Positions 9,212 through 16,467 of a DNA stretch of 64,000 bases are shown one piece after another (positions within the stretch are counted from its first letter, which is position 1; every line of letters begins with the position of its first letter). Location: the NCBI RefSeq assembly GCF_019468565.1, contig NZ_CP080521.1, positions 8,308,001 through 8,372,000 on the forward strand, given 5' to 3'. A model generated the notes under the pieces. The model was not told the origin of the DNA, did not search any database, and was given only the letters and a program-made list of their open reading frames with translations. The position numbers and the translations under genes were made by a program. The stretch comes from Pseudonocardia sp. DSM 110487. GTDB taxonomy: Bacteria; Actinomycetota; Actinomycetes; Mycobacteriales; Pseudonocardiaceae.

Positions 9212-9226
9212 TCCACAATTTGTGGA
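9212..9226 (-). promoter_or_regulatory. dyad operator candidate upstream of manganese catalase
   Basis: A 15-base interrupted palindrome, TCCACAA-T-TTGTGGA, lies about 80 bases upstream of the catalase start in a locally AT-rich patch, which is rare in this genome. It is a plausible repressor site (Fur/PerR- or CatR-like regulators control catalases in actinobacteria), but no regulator gene is adjacent and the motif was not matched to a known consensus. Confidence 0.4.
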
Positions 9227-9325
9227 TCACCGAGCGATTCACCGCTCGACAGCGCGATACCCACGCGTGATGCGGGTTACACCCTCGCGCGGTGTGTCGA
9301 GGGGTGACGGACCGACGTGACGCGG

Positions 9326-10870
9326 TCAGCGGCGCCGGCGAGTACCGAAGAGGCCTCTGGTGATCTCGCGGCCCAGCGCGCTCGCGGCCGACCGCAGGAA
9401 CGACTTCACCACCGGTGAGCCGAGCACCTCGGCCACCATCCCTGGCTCCTCCCGGCGCCGCTCCGGCTCCGGGGCCGCAGGCGGCGGTGCGTCCGCGGGC
9501 GCCGGGGCAGGCTCCGCGATCTTCGCGGTCAGCTTCTCGTAGGCCGACTCGCGGTCGACCGTCTCGCCGTACTTCCCGTGGAGCGGGGACGCCTTCGCCG
9601 CCTGCGCGACGGCGTCCGCGCCGATCGCGGCCATCAGCGAGCGCGGCGCGCGCATCCGGGACCACGCCACCGGGGTGGGCGCGCCCCGCTCGGAGAGCAC
9701 GGTGACGATCGCCTCGCCGATGCCGAGCGACGTCAGTGCCTTCTCCATGTCGTAGACCGCGGTCTTCGGGTACGTCCGCACGGTCTTGGAGAGGGCGGTC
9801 TGGTCCTCCGGCGTGAACGCGCGCAGCGCGTGCTGGACCCGCGCGCCGAGCTGGGAGAGCACCGCGTTCGGGATGTCGGTGGGCAGCTGCGTGCAGAAGA
9901 ACACCCCGACGCCCTTGGACCGGATCAGCTTCACGGTCTGCTCGATGCGTTCGAGGAACGCCTTCGAGGCGCCGTCGAAGAGCAGGTGGGCCTCGTCGAG
10001 GAAGAACACGAGCTTCGGCTTGTCGAGGTCGCCCGCCTCTGGCAGCTCCTCGAACAGCTCGGCGAGCAGCCACATCAGGAACGTCGACCACAGCCGCGGG
10101 TTGGCCTGCTGGTCCGACAGCTCCAGCAGCGTGACGACGCCCTTCCCGTCGACCTGACGCATCAGGTCGGCCGGATCGAACTCCGGCTCGCCGAAGAAGT
10201 CGTCGCCGCCCTGTGCCTCCAGGTTCACCAGCGCCCGCAGGATCACCCCCGCCGTGGCGGGCGAGACCCCGCCGATGCCCTTGAGATCGGCCTTGCCCTC
10301 GTCCGACGTGAGGTGCTGGACGACGGCACGCAGGTCCTTGGTGTCCAGCAGCGGCAGCGCCTGCTGGTCTGCCCAGTGGAAGATCAGTCCGAGGGTGGAC
10401 TCCTGCGTGTCGTTGAGGTCGAGCACCTTGCTCAGCAGGATCGGGCCGAACTGCGTGAGCGTGGCCCGGATCGGCACCGCCGCACTGCCGCCGCCGAGCG
10501 ACATGAACTCCACCGGGTACGCCGTGGGCGCCCAGTCGTCCCCGGTCTCCTGCGCCCGGGACTCGATCTTCGGGCCGCCCTCGCCCGGGCGCGCCATCCC
10601 GGACAGGTCGCCCTTGATGTCCGAGAGCAGTACGGGCACACCCGCCGCGGAAAGCTGCTCGGCGATCCCTTGCAGGGTCTTCGTCTTGCCGGTGCCGGTG
10701 GCCCCCGCGACGAGGCCGTGGCGGTTGAGCGTCGCGAACGGGATGCGCACCCTTGCGGTGGAATCGACCGCACCGTCGACGACGACGCACCCCAGCTCGA
10801 GGGCCGCGCCTTCCGTCGCGTATCCAGCGGCGATGTCCTGCGCGGCAGTGCGGGCGGCCGTGTTCTCCAC
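9326..10870 (-). CDS. HerA-like helicase/ATPase, DUF853 family (YjgR-like)
   Basis: A ~514-residue P-loop ATPase. Walker A is GATGTGKT (residues ~56-63) in RHGLVAGATGTGKTKTLQGIAEQL, followed by VLLSDIKGDLSGMARPGEGG, and Walker B is LVFFLDEAHLLFDGASKAF. The conserved STLGLIFHWADQQALPLLDTKDL segment and the length fit DUF853/YjgR, a HerA/FtsK-related family of unknown substrate. The Ala/Pro-rich linker near residue 440 and the C-terminal basic tail RGLFGTRRRR are typical. GTG 10870 was chosen as start because everything further upstream is antisense to orn. It is divergent from orn with a 102-base gap that holds both promoters. Confidence 0.85.
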   Translation of the reverse strand: MENTAARTAAQDIAAGYATEGAALELGCVVVDGAVDSTARVRIPFATLNRHGLVAGATGTGKTKTLQGIAEQLSAAGVPVLLSDIKGDLSGMARPGEGGPKIESRAQETGDDWAPTAYPVEFMSLGGGSAAVPIRATLTQFGPILLSKVLDLNDTQESTLGLIFHWADQQALPLLDTKDLRAVVQHLTSDEGKADLKGIGGVSPATAGVILRALVNLEAQGGDDFFGEPEFDPADLMRQVDGKGVVTLLELSDQQANPRLWSTFLMWLLAELFEELPEAGDLDKPKLVFFLDEAHLLFDGASKAFLERIEQTVKLIRSKGVGVFFCTQLPTDIPNAVLSQLGARVQHALRAFTPEDQTALSKTVRTYPKTAVYDMEKALTSLGIGEAIVTVLSERGAPTPVAWSRMRAPRSLMAAIGADAVAQAAKASPLHGKYGETVDRESAYEKLTAKIAEPAPAPADAPPPAAPEPERRREEPGMVAEVLGSPVVKSFLRSAASALGREITRGLFGTRRRR

Positions 10871-10972
10871 GGCAGCGCAGCCTACTGCCAAGAGCGACTC
10901 GGAGCCGATCTTCGCACGGCGACACGCCCCGGAGCAGGCCCTCCACCCCGCTCCCGGGCATAGTGTGACGCC

Positions 10973-11599
10973 GTGACCGACCGTCTGGTGTGGATCGACT
11001 GCGAGATGACCGGGCTCGACCTCGGACGCGACGCGCTCATCGAGATCGCCGTGCTCGTCACCGACGGTGACCTCAGGGTGCTCGGCGAGGGCATCGACCT
11101 CGTCATCCACGCCGACGAGACCGCCCTCGCGGGCATGCCCGAGATCGTGCGCGAGATGCACGAGCGATCAGGGCTCACCGACGCGGTCCGCGCCTCCACC
11201 GTGACGATCGCCGAGGCCGAGCAGCTCGCGCTCGACTACGTGCGCCAGCACGTCCCCGACGCCCGCAGCGCCCCGCTCGCCGGGAACTCGATCGCCACCG
11301 ACCGCGCGTTCCTCGCCCGCGACATGCCGGCGCTCGACGGCTACCTGCACTACCGCATGGTCGACGTCAGCTCCGTCAAGGAGCTCGCCCGGCGCTGGTA
11401 TCCCCGCGTGTTCTACGCCAAGCCGGAGAAGGGCCTCGCCCACCGCGCCCTCGCCGACATCATGGAGTCGATCCGCGAACTCGAGTACTACCGCCGCACG
11501 CTGTTCGCGCCCCCTCCAGGACCGACCAGCGAGGCCGCCCAGGCCGTCGCCGCGAGCCTCCCGGCAACCCGCTTCGAAGTCCCCCATCCGCCACGCTAA
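10973..11599 (+). CDS. orn: oligoribonuclease
   Basis: A 208-residue DEDDh 3'-5' exoribonuclease that finishes RNA turnover by degrading 2-5 nt RNAs, including linear pGpG from cyclic-di-GMP breakdown. Exo I is LVWIDCEMTGLD (Asp9, Glu11), Exo II falls in PLAGNSIATDRAFLARDMP, and Exo III is KGLAHRALADIMESIRELEYYR with the catalytic His and Asp. The motif VDVSSVKELARRWYP is diagnostic of Orn. The start is GTG with a TAGTGT -10-like hexamer at 10961-10966, only 7 bases before it, so the message is probably leaderless or nearly so. The tRNA-His gene follows 35 bases downstream, a conserved actinobacterial order. Confidence 0.95.
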   Translation: MTDRLVWIDCEMTGLDLGRDALIEIAVLVTDGDLRVLGEGIDLVIHADETALAGMPEIVREMHERSGLTDAVRASTVTIAEAEQLALDYVRQHVPDARSAPLAGNSIATDRAFLARDMPALDGYLHYRMVDVSSVKELARRWYPRVFYAKPEKGLAHRALADIMESIRELEYYRRTLFAPPPGPTSEAAQAVAASLPATRFEVPHPPR

Positions 11600-11634
11600 A
11601 CTCGACCTCGCGCCCGGCCGAGGCCGGGCCGCAT

Positions 11635-11711
11635 GGTGGGTGTAGCTCAGCTGGTAGAGCACCTGGTTGTGGTCCAGGTGGTCGCGGGTTCAAGTCCCGT
11701 CACTCACCCCA
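11635..11711 (+). tRNA. tRNA-His (GTG anticodon)
   Basis: A full cloverleaf is readable. The acceptor GTGGGTG (11636-11642) pairs with CACTCAC (11701-11707), the D arm holds TAGCTCAGCTGGTAGAGC, the anticodon stem-loop has GTG, and the T arm is CGGGTTCAAGTCCCG. The extra 5' G (11635) opposite the C discriminator is the histidine identity element. The 3' CCA is encoded (11709-11711). Confidence 0.97.
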
Positions 11712-11790
11712 TGCCGCGGCACCCCGCCGCACGGCCCCCGGAAGCACGTGTTAGCGTTTCCGGGCGCCGAGCGGGAGGGCGCAACGGCAG

Positions 11791-11863
11791 GCGCCGCTAG
11801 CTCAATTGGCAGAGCAGCTGGCTCTTAACCAGCGGGTTCGGGGTTCGAGTCCCTGGCGGCGCA
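11791..11863 (+). tRNA. tRNA-Lys (CTT anticodon)
   Basis: The acceptor GCGCCGC (11791-11797) pairs with GCGGCGC (11856-11862), followed by discriminator A. The D arm is TAGCTCAATTGGCAGAGCA, the anticodon loop is CTCTTAA with CTT, and the T arm is GGGGTTCGAGTCCC. CCA is not encoded, unlike in the neighbouring tRNA-His. Confidence 0.97.
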
Positions 11864-11887
11864 CGGGCGAGTGGGCGAGGTGTGTTC

Positions 11888-11950
11888 GCGGAAAGCGCGA
11901 ACGCGCCTCGCCCGTCGTCTTCTCTGGGGGCGCAGCCCCCGGACCCCCCG
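11888..11950 (+). repeat. hairpin-bearing direct repeat, copy 1
   Basis: The first of two ~60-base copies (second at 12041-12101) that share GCGGAAAGCGCGAACG, GCCTCGCCC, TTCTCTGGGGGCGCAG and a trailing C-run. Each contains the hairpin GGGGGC-GCA-GCCCCC (11926-11940 here), which looks like a terminator stem but is not followed by a T-run. It begins 25 bases after tRNA-Lys, so this copy may end the tRNA transcript. Confidence 0.7.
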
Positions 11951-12040
11951 TCTCGCATCACCAGGTCCCCACCTCACCGCGAGGTCCCGTCGATCTCAGG
12001 TCTCGAACCAGCGATGATCGACCAGACACGAGACGCACCC

Positions 12041-12101
12041 GCGGAAAGCGCGAACGGGCCTCGCCCTTTCGTGTTCTCTGGGGGCGCAGCCCCCAGACCC
12101 C
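12041..12101 (+). repeat. hairpin-bearing direct repeat, copy 2
   Basis: The second copy of the element at 11888; its GGGGGC-GCA-GCCCCC hairpin is at 12080-12094. The first half (GGAAAGCGCGAACGGGCCTC) and the hairpin are nearly identical to copy 1, with a few substitutions between them. The 91 bases separating the copies are unrelated. Together with 12102-12170, where nothing recognisable is seen, this fills the gene-free stretch between tRNA-Lys and the IS30 target repeat. Confidence 0.7.
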
Positions 12102-12170
12102 TGGTCGCCACCATCCGGTCGCTCAATGAGCAGAGCGCGCTACGCGATCAAGAAATAGGCGGAAGTCCGT

Positions 12171-12214
12171 GGGGACAACGCGGCGATCAAGGCGAGATGG
12201 TCGCTAGATGATCT
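12171..12214 (+). repeat. left half of palindromic repeat split by IS30
   Basis: These 44 bases match 24603-24646 at 41 positions, beginning GGGGACAACGCGGCGATCAA and ending GATCT. They form the left arm of a long hairpin repeat whose right arm resumes at 13355. The last three bases, TCT (12212-12214), are duplicated after the IS (13355-13357) as the target-site duplication. Confidence 0.9.
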
Positions 12215-12239
12215 GGCGGCCTCAACCGGCGGTTGCAAC
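12215..12239 (+). repeat. IS30 left terminal inverted repeat
   Basis: It starts GGCGGCCTCAACCGG and ends GGTTGCAAC. It matches the reverse complement of 13330-13354 at 21 of 25 positions; the mismatches are at positions 6, 11, 16 and 17. Confidence 0.9.
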
Positions 12240-12264
12240 CAGGTGATCAGGGGAAGTGTGGATC

Positions 12265-13347
12265 ATGGCTGGTGCGCGGTTGAGCCCGGAGGAACGGGTC
12301 CGGATCGAGACGTTGTGGCGGGCGGGGTGGTCGTTCCCGCAGATCGGGCAGGCACTCGGACGGCACCGCAGCACGGTGTGGCGGGAAATGCAGCGCAACA
12401 ACTCGGCTCGACACGGGGTGAAGAACCCGTCCAGGTCCCGGGACGGGCGCCGCGACCGCGGCCGGGGCGGGCTGTACCGGTGGGGGTATCAGGCCGACTT
12501 CGCCCAGGAACGGTCCCGGCTGCGGGCGCTGCGGCCCAAAACGGCGCGGCTGGGCCGGGGACAGCCGCTGCGGGAGGTGGTGCTGGAGCGGCTGCGCAAG
12601 CGGTGGTCACCCGAGCAGATCGCGGGCGACTTGCGTGTCAGCTACCCGGCTGATCCGCTGATGCGGGTGTCGCACGAGACGATCTACCAGGCGATCTACG
12701 TGCAGGGCCGGGGTGGGCTGCGCGCCGAGCTGGACCGTCAGGTGGCGCTGCGCTCCGGGCGCACCCGCCGCCGCCGCGCCGCCGCCGCGGGTGGGGCGAC
12801 CCGGTCGCGGCGCCCGTGGACCGAGGGCTTGCATATCTCGAACCGGCCGGCCGAGGCCACCGACCGGGCGGTGCCCGGGCACTGGGAGGGGGATCTGGTC
12901 ATCGGGGTCCGCTCGGCCTCGGCGATGATCACCCTGGTCGAGCGGTCCACCCGGTATGTGCTGCTCGGCGCGCTGCCCGACGGGCGCGCCTCCGAAGCGG
13001 TCATCGATGTGCTGTCCGTGTTGGCCCAGCGGCTGCCCGAGCACCTGCGCCGGTCGCTGACCTGGGACTGCGGCAGCGAGATGCGCCACCACGCCCGTTT
13101 CACCGTGGCCACCGACTGCCCGGTGTTCTTCTGCGACCCACACAGTCCCTGGCAGCGCGGCTCGAACGAGAACACCAACCGGCTGCTGCGCCAGTACTTC
13201 CCCAAGACCACCGCCGACTTCCGCGCCTACACCCAGGCCGACCTCGACGCCGTCGCCCACGAACTCAACGGCCGACCCCGCCAGACCCTGGCATGGAAGA
13301 ATCCCGCCCAGGCACTCGACGAGCTGCTCGTTGCAACAACCGGCTGA
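12265..13347 (+). CDS. IS30-family transposase (DDE)
   Basis: About 360 residues. The N-terminal helix-turn-helix (LSPEERVRIETLWRAGWSFPQIGQALGRHRSTVWREMQRN) binds the IS ends. The RNase H-like catalytic core has Asp210 (GHWEGDLVIG), Asp268 (LTWDCGSEM) and Glu302 (WQRGSNENTNRLLRQYFPK), giving the DD(33)E spacing of the IS30 family. No frameshift or stop interrupts it, so it looks functional. ATG 12265 was chosen with AGGGGA at 12249-12254; GTG 12256 is an in-frame alternative. The stop (13345-13347) is inside the right inverted repeat, which is common in compact IS elements. Confidence 0.95.
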   Translation: MAGARLSPEERVRIETLWRAGWSFPQIGQALGRHRSTVWREMQRNNSARHGVKNPSRSRDGRRDRGRGGLYRWGYQADFAQERSRLRALRPKTARLGRGQPLREVVLERLRKRWSPEQIAGDLRVSYPADPLMRVSHETIYQAIYVQGRGGLRAELDRQVALRSGRTRRRRAAAAGGATRSRRPWTEGLHISNRPAEATDRAVPGHWEGDLVIGVRSASAMITLVERSTRYVLLGALPDGRASEAVIDVLSVLAQRLPEHLRRSLTWDCGSEMRHHARFTVATDCPVFFCDPHSPWQRGSNENTNRLLRQYFPKTTADFRAYTQADLDAVAHELNGRPRQTLAWKNPAQALDELLVATTG

Positions 13348-13354
13348 GACCGCC
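13330..13354 (+). repeat. IS30 right terminal inverted repeat
   Basis: It starts GTTGCAACAACCGG and ends GAGACCGCC, and is the imperfect inverse of 12215-12239. It contains the last codons and stop of the transposase gene. Confidence 0.9.
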
Positions 13355-13394
13355 TCTCCGATCGCGACCACCAGCCCTTGATCACCGCGCTGAC
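13355..13394 (+). repeat. right half of palindromic repeat split by IS30
   Basis: These 40 bases match 24644-24683 at 38 positions, starting TCTCCGATCGCGACCA and ending CGCGCTGAC. The first three bases are the second copy of the TCT target duplication. Removing the IS and one TCT restores a repeat like the intact one at 24603-24683. Confidence 0.9.
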
Positions 13395-13406
13395 TGCCCG
13401 GAGATG

Positions 13407-14306
13407 TCATCCCTTCACGTAGGACAGCTTCTCCGCGACCCGCCCGGCCCGCACGGTGAACAGGTCGACGCCGCGGACGTGCCCGCCACCCCACTCGTAG
13501 CGCCAGCGCTGCACGACCCGGTCCCCCGCGGGGAACAGCTCCTCGACGGTGAAGCGGGCGTTCGGCGACCCGGTGAACAGGCTCGTCCACGCCGCCCGCA
13601 CCGCATCCGCGCCGACGTGCCGCGTGCCGTCCGGGGACGTGGTGTCCTCGAAGACGCAGTCCGGCGTCATCGCCACCATGATCGCGTCGACGTCCTTCGC
13701 GCCGAACGCGGTGTTGAACCGCTGCACGGCGGCGAGGGCCGGGCTCCGCCCGAACATCGCGAGCAGCTCGTCCTGCGGACCAGCGCCGTCGGGCACAACG
13801 GCCCGCTGTCCGATGACTCCCGCTCGCCGGTAGAGCGGCTCGACCGGCCCGAACCATTCGCGGATGGCCGCGACGGCGTCCGCGTCGAGCGCGGAGTCGT
13901 CGCCGAGCGCCTGCCCGAGATCCCACGCGTGCACCAGGTGGTCGGCCGCGAGCTGCATGACGTACTCATGGCCGGGGACGTCGCCGAACGACAGGTGCAC
14001 CGTCCTGGTCATGGCGTCGTCGGACTCGACGGCCGAGACCGCACGGGGCGCGGCCTCGTCCACCGCCCCGATCGGATCCGCGCCGAGCAGGTCACCGGCG
14101 AACCGGCCGCCGACCTCCGCGATCGTGGCGCCGCCGAGGAGGGGCGGGGTCCAGCGCTCCTCCTCGACGAGATGCCCGACCAGCGCGCGGACATCCCAGC
14201 CCGCGCACGGGGTCGGCGCGGTCCACCGGTCACCGACGCGGTGGACGCGCGCGGTGAACTCCGCGGAGGCGCGGCGGTACAGCTCGCGGGCATCGAGGGT
14301 GGTCAT
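13407..14306 (-). CDS. fused TIGR03086-type (DinB-like) and SnoaL-like protein
   Basis: A 299-residue two-domain protein. Residues ~1-185 are a TIGR03086/maleylpyruvate-isomerase-like DinB-type four-helix domain (TPCAGWDVRALVGHLVEEE, then AADHLVHAWDLGQALG), whose histidines usually bind a divalent metal. Residues ~190-299 are a SnoaL/NTF2-like cone domain (VQRFNTAFGAKDVDAIMVAMTPDCVFEDTTSPDGTRHVG and RFTVEELFPAGDRVVQRWRYEW). Such fusions occur in actinobacteria, but the reaction is not known; thiol-dependent chemistry (mycothiol) is a family-level guess. It follows the IS30-split repeat and is read towards it. Confidence 0.8.
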   Translation of the reverse strand: MTTLDARELYRRASAEFTARVHRVGDRWTAPTPCAGWDVRALVGHLVEEERWTPPLLGGATIAEVGGRFAGDLLGADPIGAVDEAAPRAVSAVESDDAMTRTVHLSFGDVPGHEYVMQLAADHLVHAWDLGQALGDDSALDADAVAAIREWFGPVEPLYRRAGVIGQRAVVPDGAGPQDELLAMFGRSPALAAVQRFNTAFGAKDVDAIMVAMTPDCVFEDTTSPDGTRHVGADAVRAAWTSLFTGSPNARFTVEELFPAGDRVVQRWRYEWGGGHVRGVDLFTVRAGRVAEKLSYVKG

Positions 14307-14346
14307 GGTGACTTCTCGGAGCCGGGAGCGAGGACGTTATGCCTGA

Positions 14347-14445
14347 GAATGTGTTCGAGAAGCGCGGAGCGGGCCGCCCAGGGAAGCCGTGACCTGCTGG
14401 ATCACCGGCAGCTGCGGCCCACATGCGGGCTTCTCGAACACATTC
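14347..14445. repeat. nested inverted repeat closing the sugar ABC operon
   Basis: A perfect 17-base inverted repeat, GAATGTGTTCGAGAAGC (14347-14363) and its inverse (14429-14445), encloses 65 bases with an inner GGGCCGC/GCGGCCC pair. It lies directly after the stop codon of the ABC binding-protein gene, so it could act as a transcription terminator for that minus-strand operon or be a mobile palindromic element. Confidence 0.65.
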
Positions 14446-14446
14446 T

Positions 14447-15436
14447 TCAGCACGCTGTCTTGTAGAAGTACTGCGAGTTCGCGTCCATGTCGGCGGTGGT
14501 GATCGCGACCAGGTCGGTCTGGATCTCCCGCTGCACCGGCCTGCCCTCGATCGCGGCCACGACCTGCTGCACGCCCTGGCGCCCGATCGTGGCCGGGCCC
14601 TGGGCGATCAGCGCGGAGACCTCACCCGCGCGCAGGTCCTCGACCTGGTTCGGGCTCGCGTCGAACCCGACGAGGCGCACCTGCTCGGTCTTGCCCGCGT
14701 TGCGCAGCCCGGTGGCCGCGCCCTCGCCCGAGTTGAGGTTGGTGGCGAAGACGGCGGCGAGGTCGGGGTCGCTGGACAGCTTCGCCGACACCTTCTGCGC
14801 CGCCACGGCGGGCTGGTTGTCGGTGTACTCCTGGCCGAGGTAGGTGATGCCGGGGTGCTTCGCGATCTCGTCGGCGAAGCCCTTGGCCCTTGCGTCCGTG
14901 GTGGACGTGCCGGCCTTCGTGTTCAGGACCAGCACCTTGCCCCTGTCCCCGATCAGCTGCGCCACGGTCTGCGCGGCGAGCTGCCCGCCCTGCTCGTTGT
15001 TCGACGACACGGTCGACAGCGCCACCGACTCGTCCTGCAGCCGGGTGTCGACCTCGACGACCTTGATGCCCGCATCCTTGAGCTGGGTCATCGGGTTGGC
15101 GAGCGCGACGTCGTCGGTGGGCGCGATCAGCACGCCCGCGGGGCGGGTGGCGAGCACGCCCGTGACGATCGGGGTCTGCAGCGCCGCCTCGAACTGGTCG
15201 GGGGCCTGCGTGGTGAGCTGGTAGCCCAGCTTGGCTGCCTCCTCCTGGGCGCCGCACTCCATCGAGATGTAGAACGGCTCGGCCTTGACGCCCGGCATGA
15301 GCACCAGGTTCTTGTTCGTAGGGGGCGCGGACCCGCCCCCCGGGCTCTGGCCGATCGTCCCGCTGCCACCGCAGCCGGCCGCCAGCAGCGCCAACGCCGC
15401 CACGACCGCCGCCGTACCCACCCGCGTGCGCCTCAT
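14447..15436 (-). CDS. sugar ABC transporter substrate-binding lipoprotein (CUT2/RbsB-like)
   Basis: A 329-residue periplasmic-binding-protein-like lipoprotein. The signal peptide ends in LAAGC with the lipidated Cys22. A Peripla_BP_4 fold follows: LMPGVKAEPFYISMECGAQEEAAKLGY, VLIAPTDD, VVEVDTRLQDESVALSTVSSNNEQGG, VLVLNTKAGTSTTDARAKGF, RLVGFDASPNQ and VSALIAQGPATIGRQGVQ. This is the ribose/galactose/inositol type, so it delivers a monosaccharide to the permease encoded upstream. The ATG at 15436 has GAGGAG about six bases before it and starts 11 bases after the permease stop. The sugar itself cannot be read. Confidence 0.9.
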   Translation of the reverse strand: MRRTRVGTAAVVAALALLAAGCGGSGTIGQSPGGGSAPPTNKNLVLMPGVKAEPFYISMECGAQEEAAKLGYQLTTQAPDQFEAALQTPIVTGVLATRPAGVLIAPTDDVALANPMTQLKDAGIKVVEVDTRLQDESVALSTVSSNNEQGGQLAAQTVAQLIGDRGKVLVLNTKAGTSTTDARAKGFADEIAKHPGITYLGQEYTDNQPAVAAQKVSAKLSSDPDLAAVFATNLNSGEGAATGLRNAGKTEQVRLVGFDASPNQVEDLRAGEVSALIAQGPATIGRQGVQQVVAAIEGRPVQREIQTDLVAITTADMDANSQYFYKTAC

Positions 15437-15447
15437 CGCGCTCCTCC

Positions 15448-16467
15448 TCACCTATGGTCCCGGGACCGCCGCCGGACCTGGTCGAACCACACGGCGGCCA
15501 CCAGCACCGCGCTGATCGCCACCGGCTGCCAGAACTGCTGCACCCCGACGATCACGAAACCCTTCGAGAGCACCGCCGGGATGAAGACACCGATCACCGT
15601 GCCGAACACCGTGCCGACGCCACCGAACAGGCTCGTGCCGCCCAGCACGACCGCGGCGATCGCGTTCAGGTTGTCGGTCGAGTGCCCGCTGATCGTGGTG
15701 GTGCCGAAGTACGCGAGCGACATGAAGCCGGCAAGGCCGGACAGCAGCCCGACTCCGGTGTAGACGCGCACGAGGTGGCCCCGCACCGGGATCCCGGCCC
15801 GCCGCGCCGCCTCCGTGTTCGACCCCACGGCGAACGTTCGCCGCCCGAACCGGGTCGTGTGCAGCAGCCAGGCACCCGCCAGCGTCACGACGGCCGCGAG
15901 CGCCACCATGTGCGGCACCTGCGCGGTCTGGCCGAACCCGAGCCCGTCGCGCAGCACGCGCGGCACGGTGCGCACGTCGACGCCGTCGGTGATCAGCTGG
16001 GCAGCGCCGAGCGCGGCGCCGAACGACCCGAGCGTGACGATCAGCGGGGGGATCCGCGCCCTGGCCACCAGCAGCCCGTTGACCAGCCCCCACACTCCCC
16101 CGCCCGCGAGCGCGCCGAGCAGCCCGAGCAGCACGACGCCCACGCCCGCGTCGGACGCGTCCCCACCGGACAGCGCCTCCATCAGCGTGGCCGCGACGAC
16201 CCCGGAGAACACCAGCACCGATCCGACGGACAGGTCGATGCCGGCCGTGATGATCACGAACGTCATCCCGACGGCGAGCACCAGCAGCACCGACGCCTCG
16301 ATCAGCAGCGTCTGGAGCGTGAACAGGGTGGGGAACGCGTCCGGGCGCAGCACGCTGAACAGCACGCACAGCGCCACCAGCACCAGCGCGATCCAGAACG
16401 TGGACACCCCCGCCAGCCGCTGCATGGCGGTGCGCTGGGCCGGGACGCCGACCTCGGTGTCGGTCAC
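15448..16467 (-). CDS. CUT2-type sugar ABC transporter permease
   Basis: A 339-residue BPD_transp_2 (RbsC-like) inner-membrane permease with about 8-10 hydrophobic helices. Typical segments are EASVLLVLAVGMTFVIITAGIDLSVGSVLVFSGVVAATLM, WGLVNGLLVARARIPPLIVTLGSFG, GSNTEAARRAGIPV and AVVLGGTSLFGGVGTVFGTVIG. The start is the GTG at 16467, which overlaps the stop of the ATPase gene (GTGA); the longer open frame upstream is only antisense or overlap. It forms the channel with the ATPase at 16464-17234. Unlike many CUT2 systems there is a single permease, presumably homodimeric. Confidence 0.9.
   Translation of the reverse strand: MTDTEVGVPAQRTAMQRLAGVSTFWIALVLVALCVLFSVLRPDAFPTLFTLQTLLIEASVLLVLAVGMTFVIITAGIDLSVGSVLVFSGVVAATLMEALSGGDASDAGVGVVLLGLLGALAGGGVWGLVNGLLVARARIPPLIVTLGSFGAALGAAQLITDGVDVRTVPRVLRDGLGFGQTAQVPHMVALAAVVTLAGAWLLHTTRFGRRTFAVGSNTEAARRAGIPVRGHLVRVYTGVGLLSGLAGFMSLAYFGTTTISGHSTDNLNAIAAVVLGGTSLFGGVGTVFGTVIGVFIPAVLSKGFVIVGVQQFWQPVAISAVLVAAVWFDQVRRRSRDHR

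Larger units (their letters stand above)
12215..13354 (+). mobile_element. complete IS30-family insertion sequence (1140 bp)
   Basis: Boundaries are defined three ways: 25-base imperfect terminal inverted repeats (21/25 identical, GGCGG at the outer ends), a 3-base direct duplication TCT on both sides, and an uninterrupted copy of the target sequence at 24603-24683. Size, single transposase gene and duplication length fit IS30. The transposase stop codon lies inside the right inverted repeat. Confidence 0.93.

Noticed and set aside
9132..10961. Upstream extension of the manganese catalase frame
   Set aside because: It overlaps the HerA-like ATPase in a different frame and has no catalase similarity; the family starts at MFMHVQRL with a ribosome site.
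12243..12653. Second small gene at the IS30 left end
   Set aside because: It is a shadow of the transposase in another frame; IS30 elements carry one gene and the transposase frame is intact.
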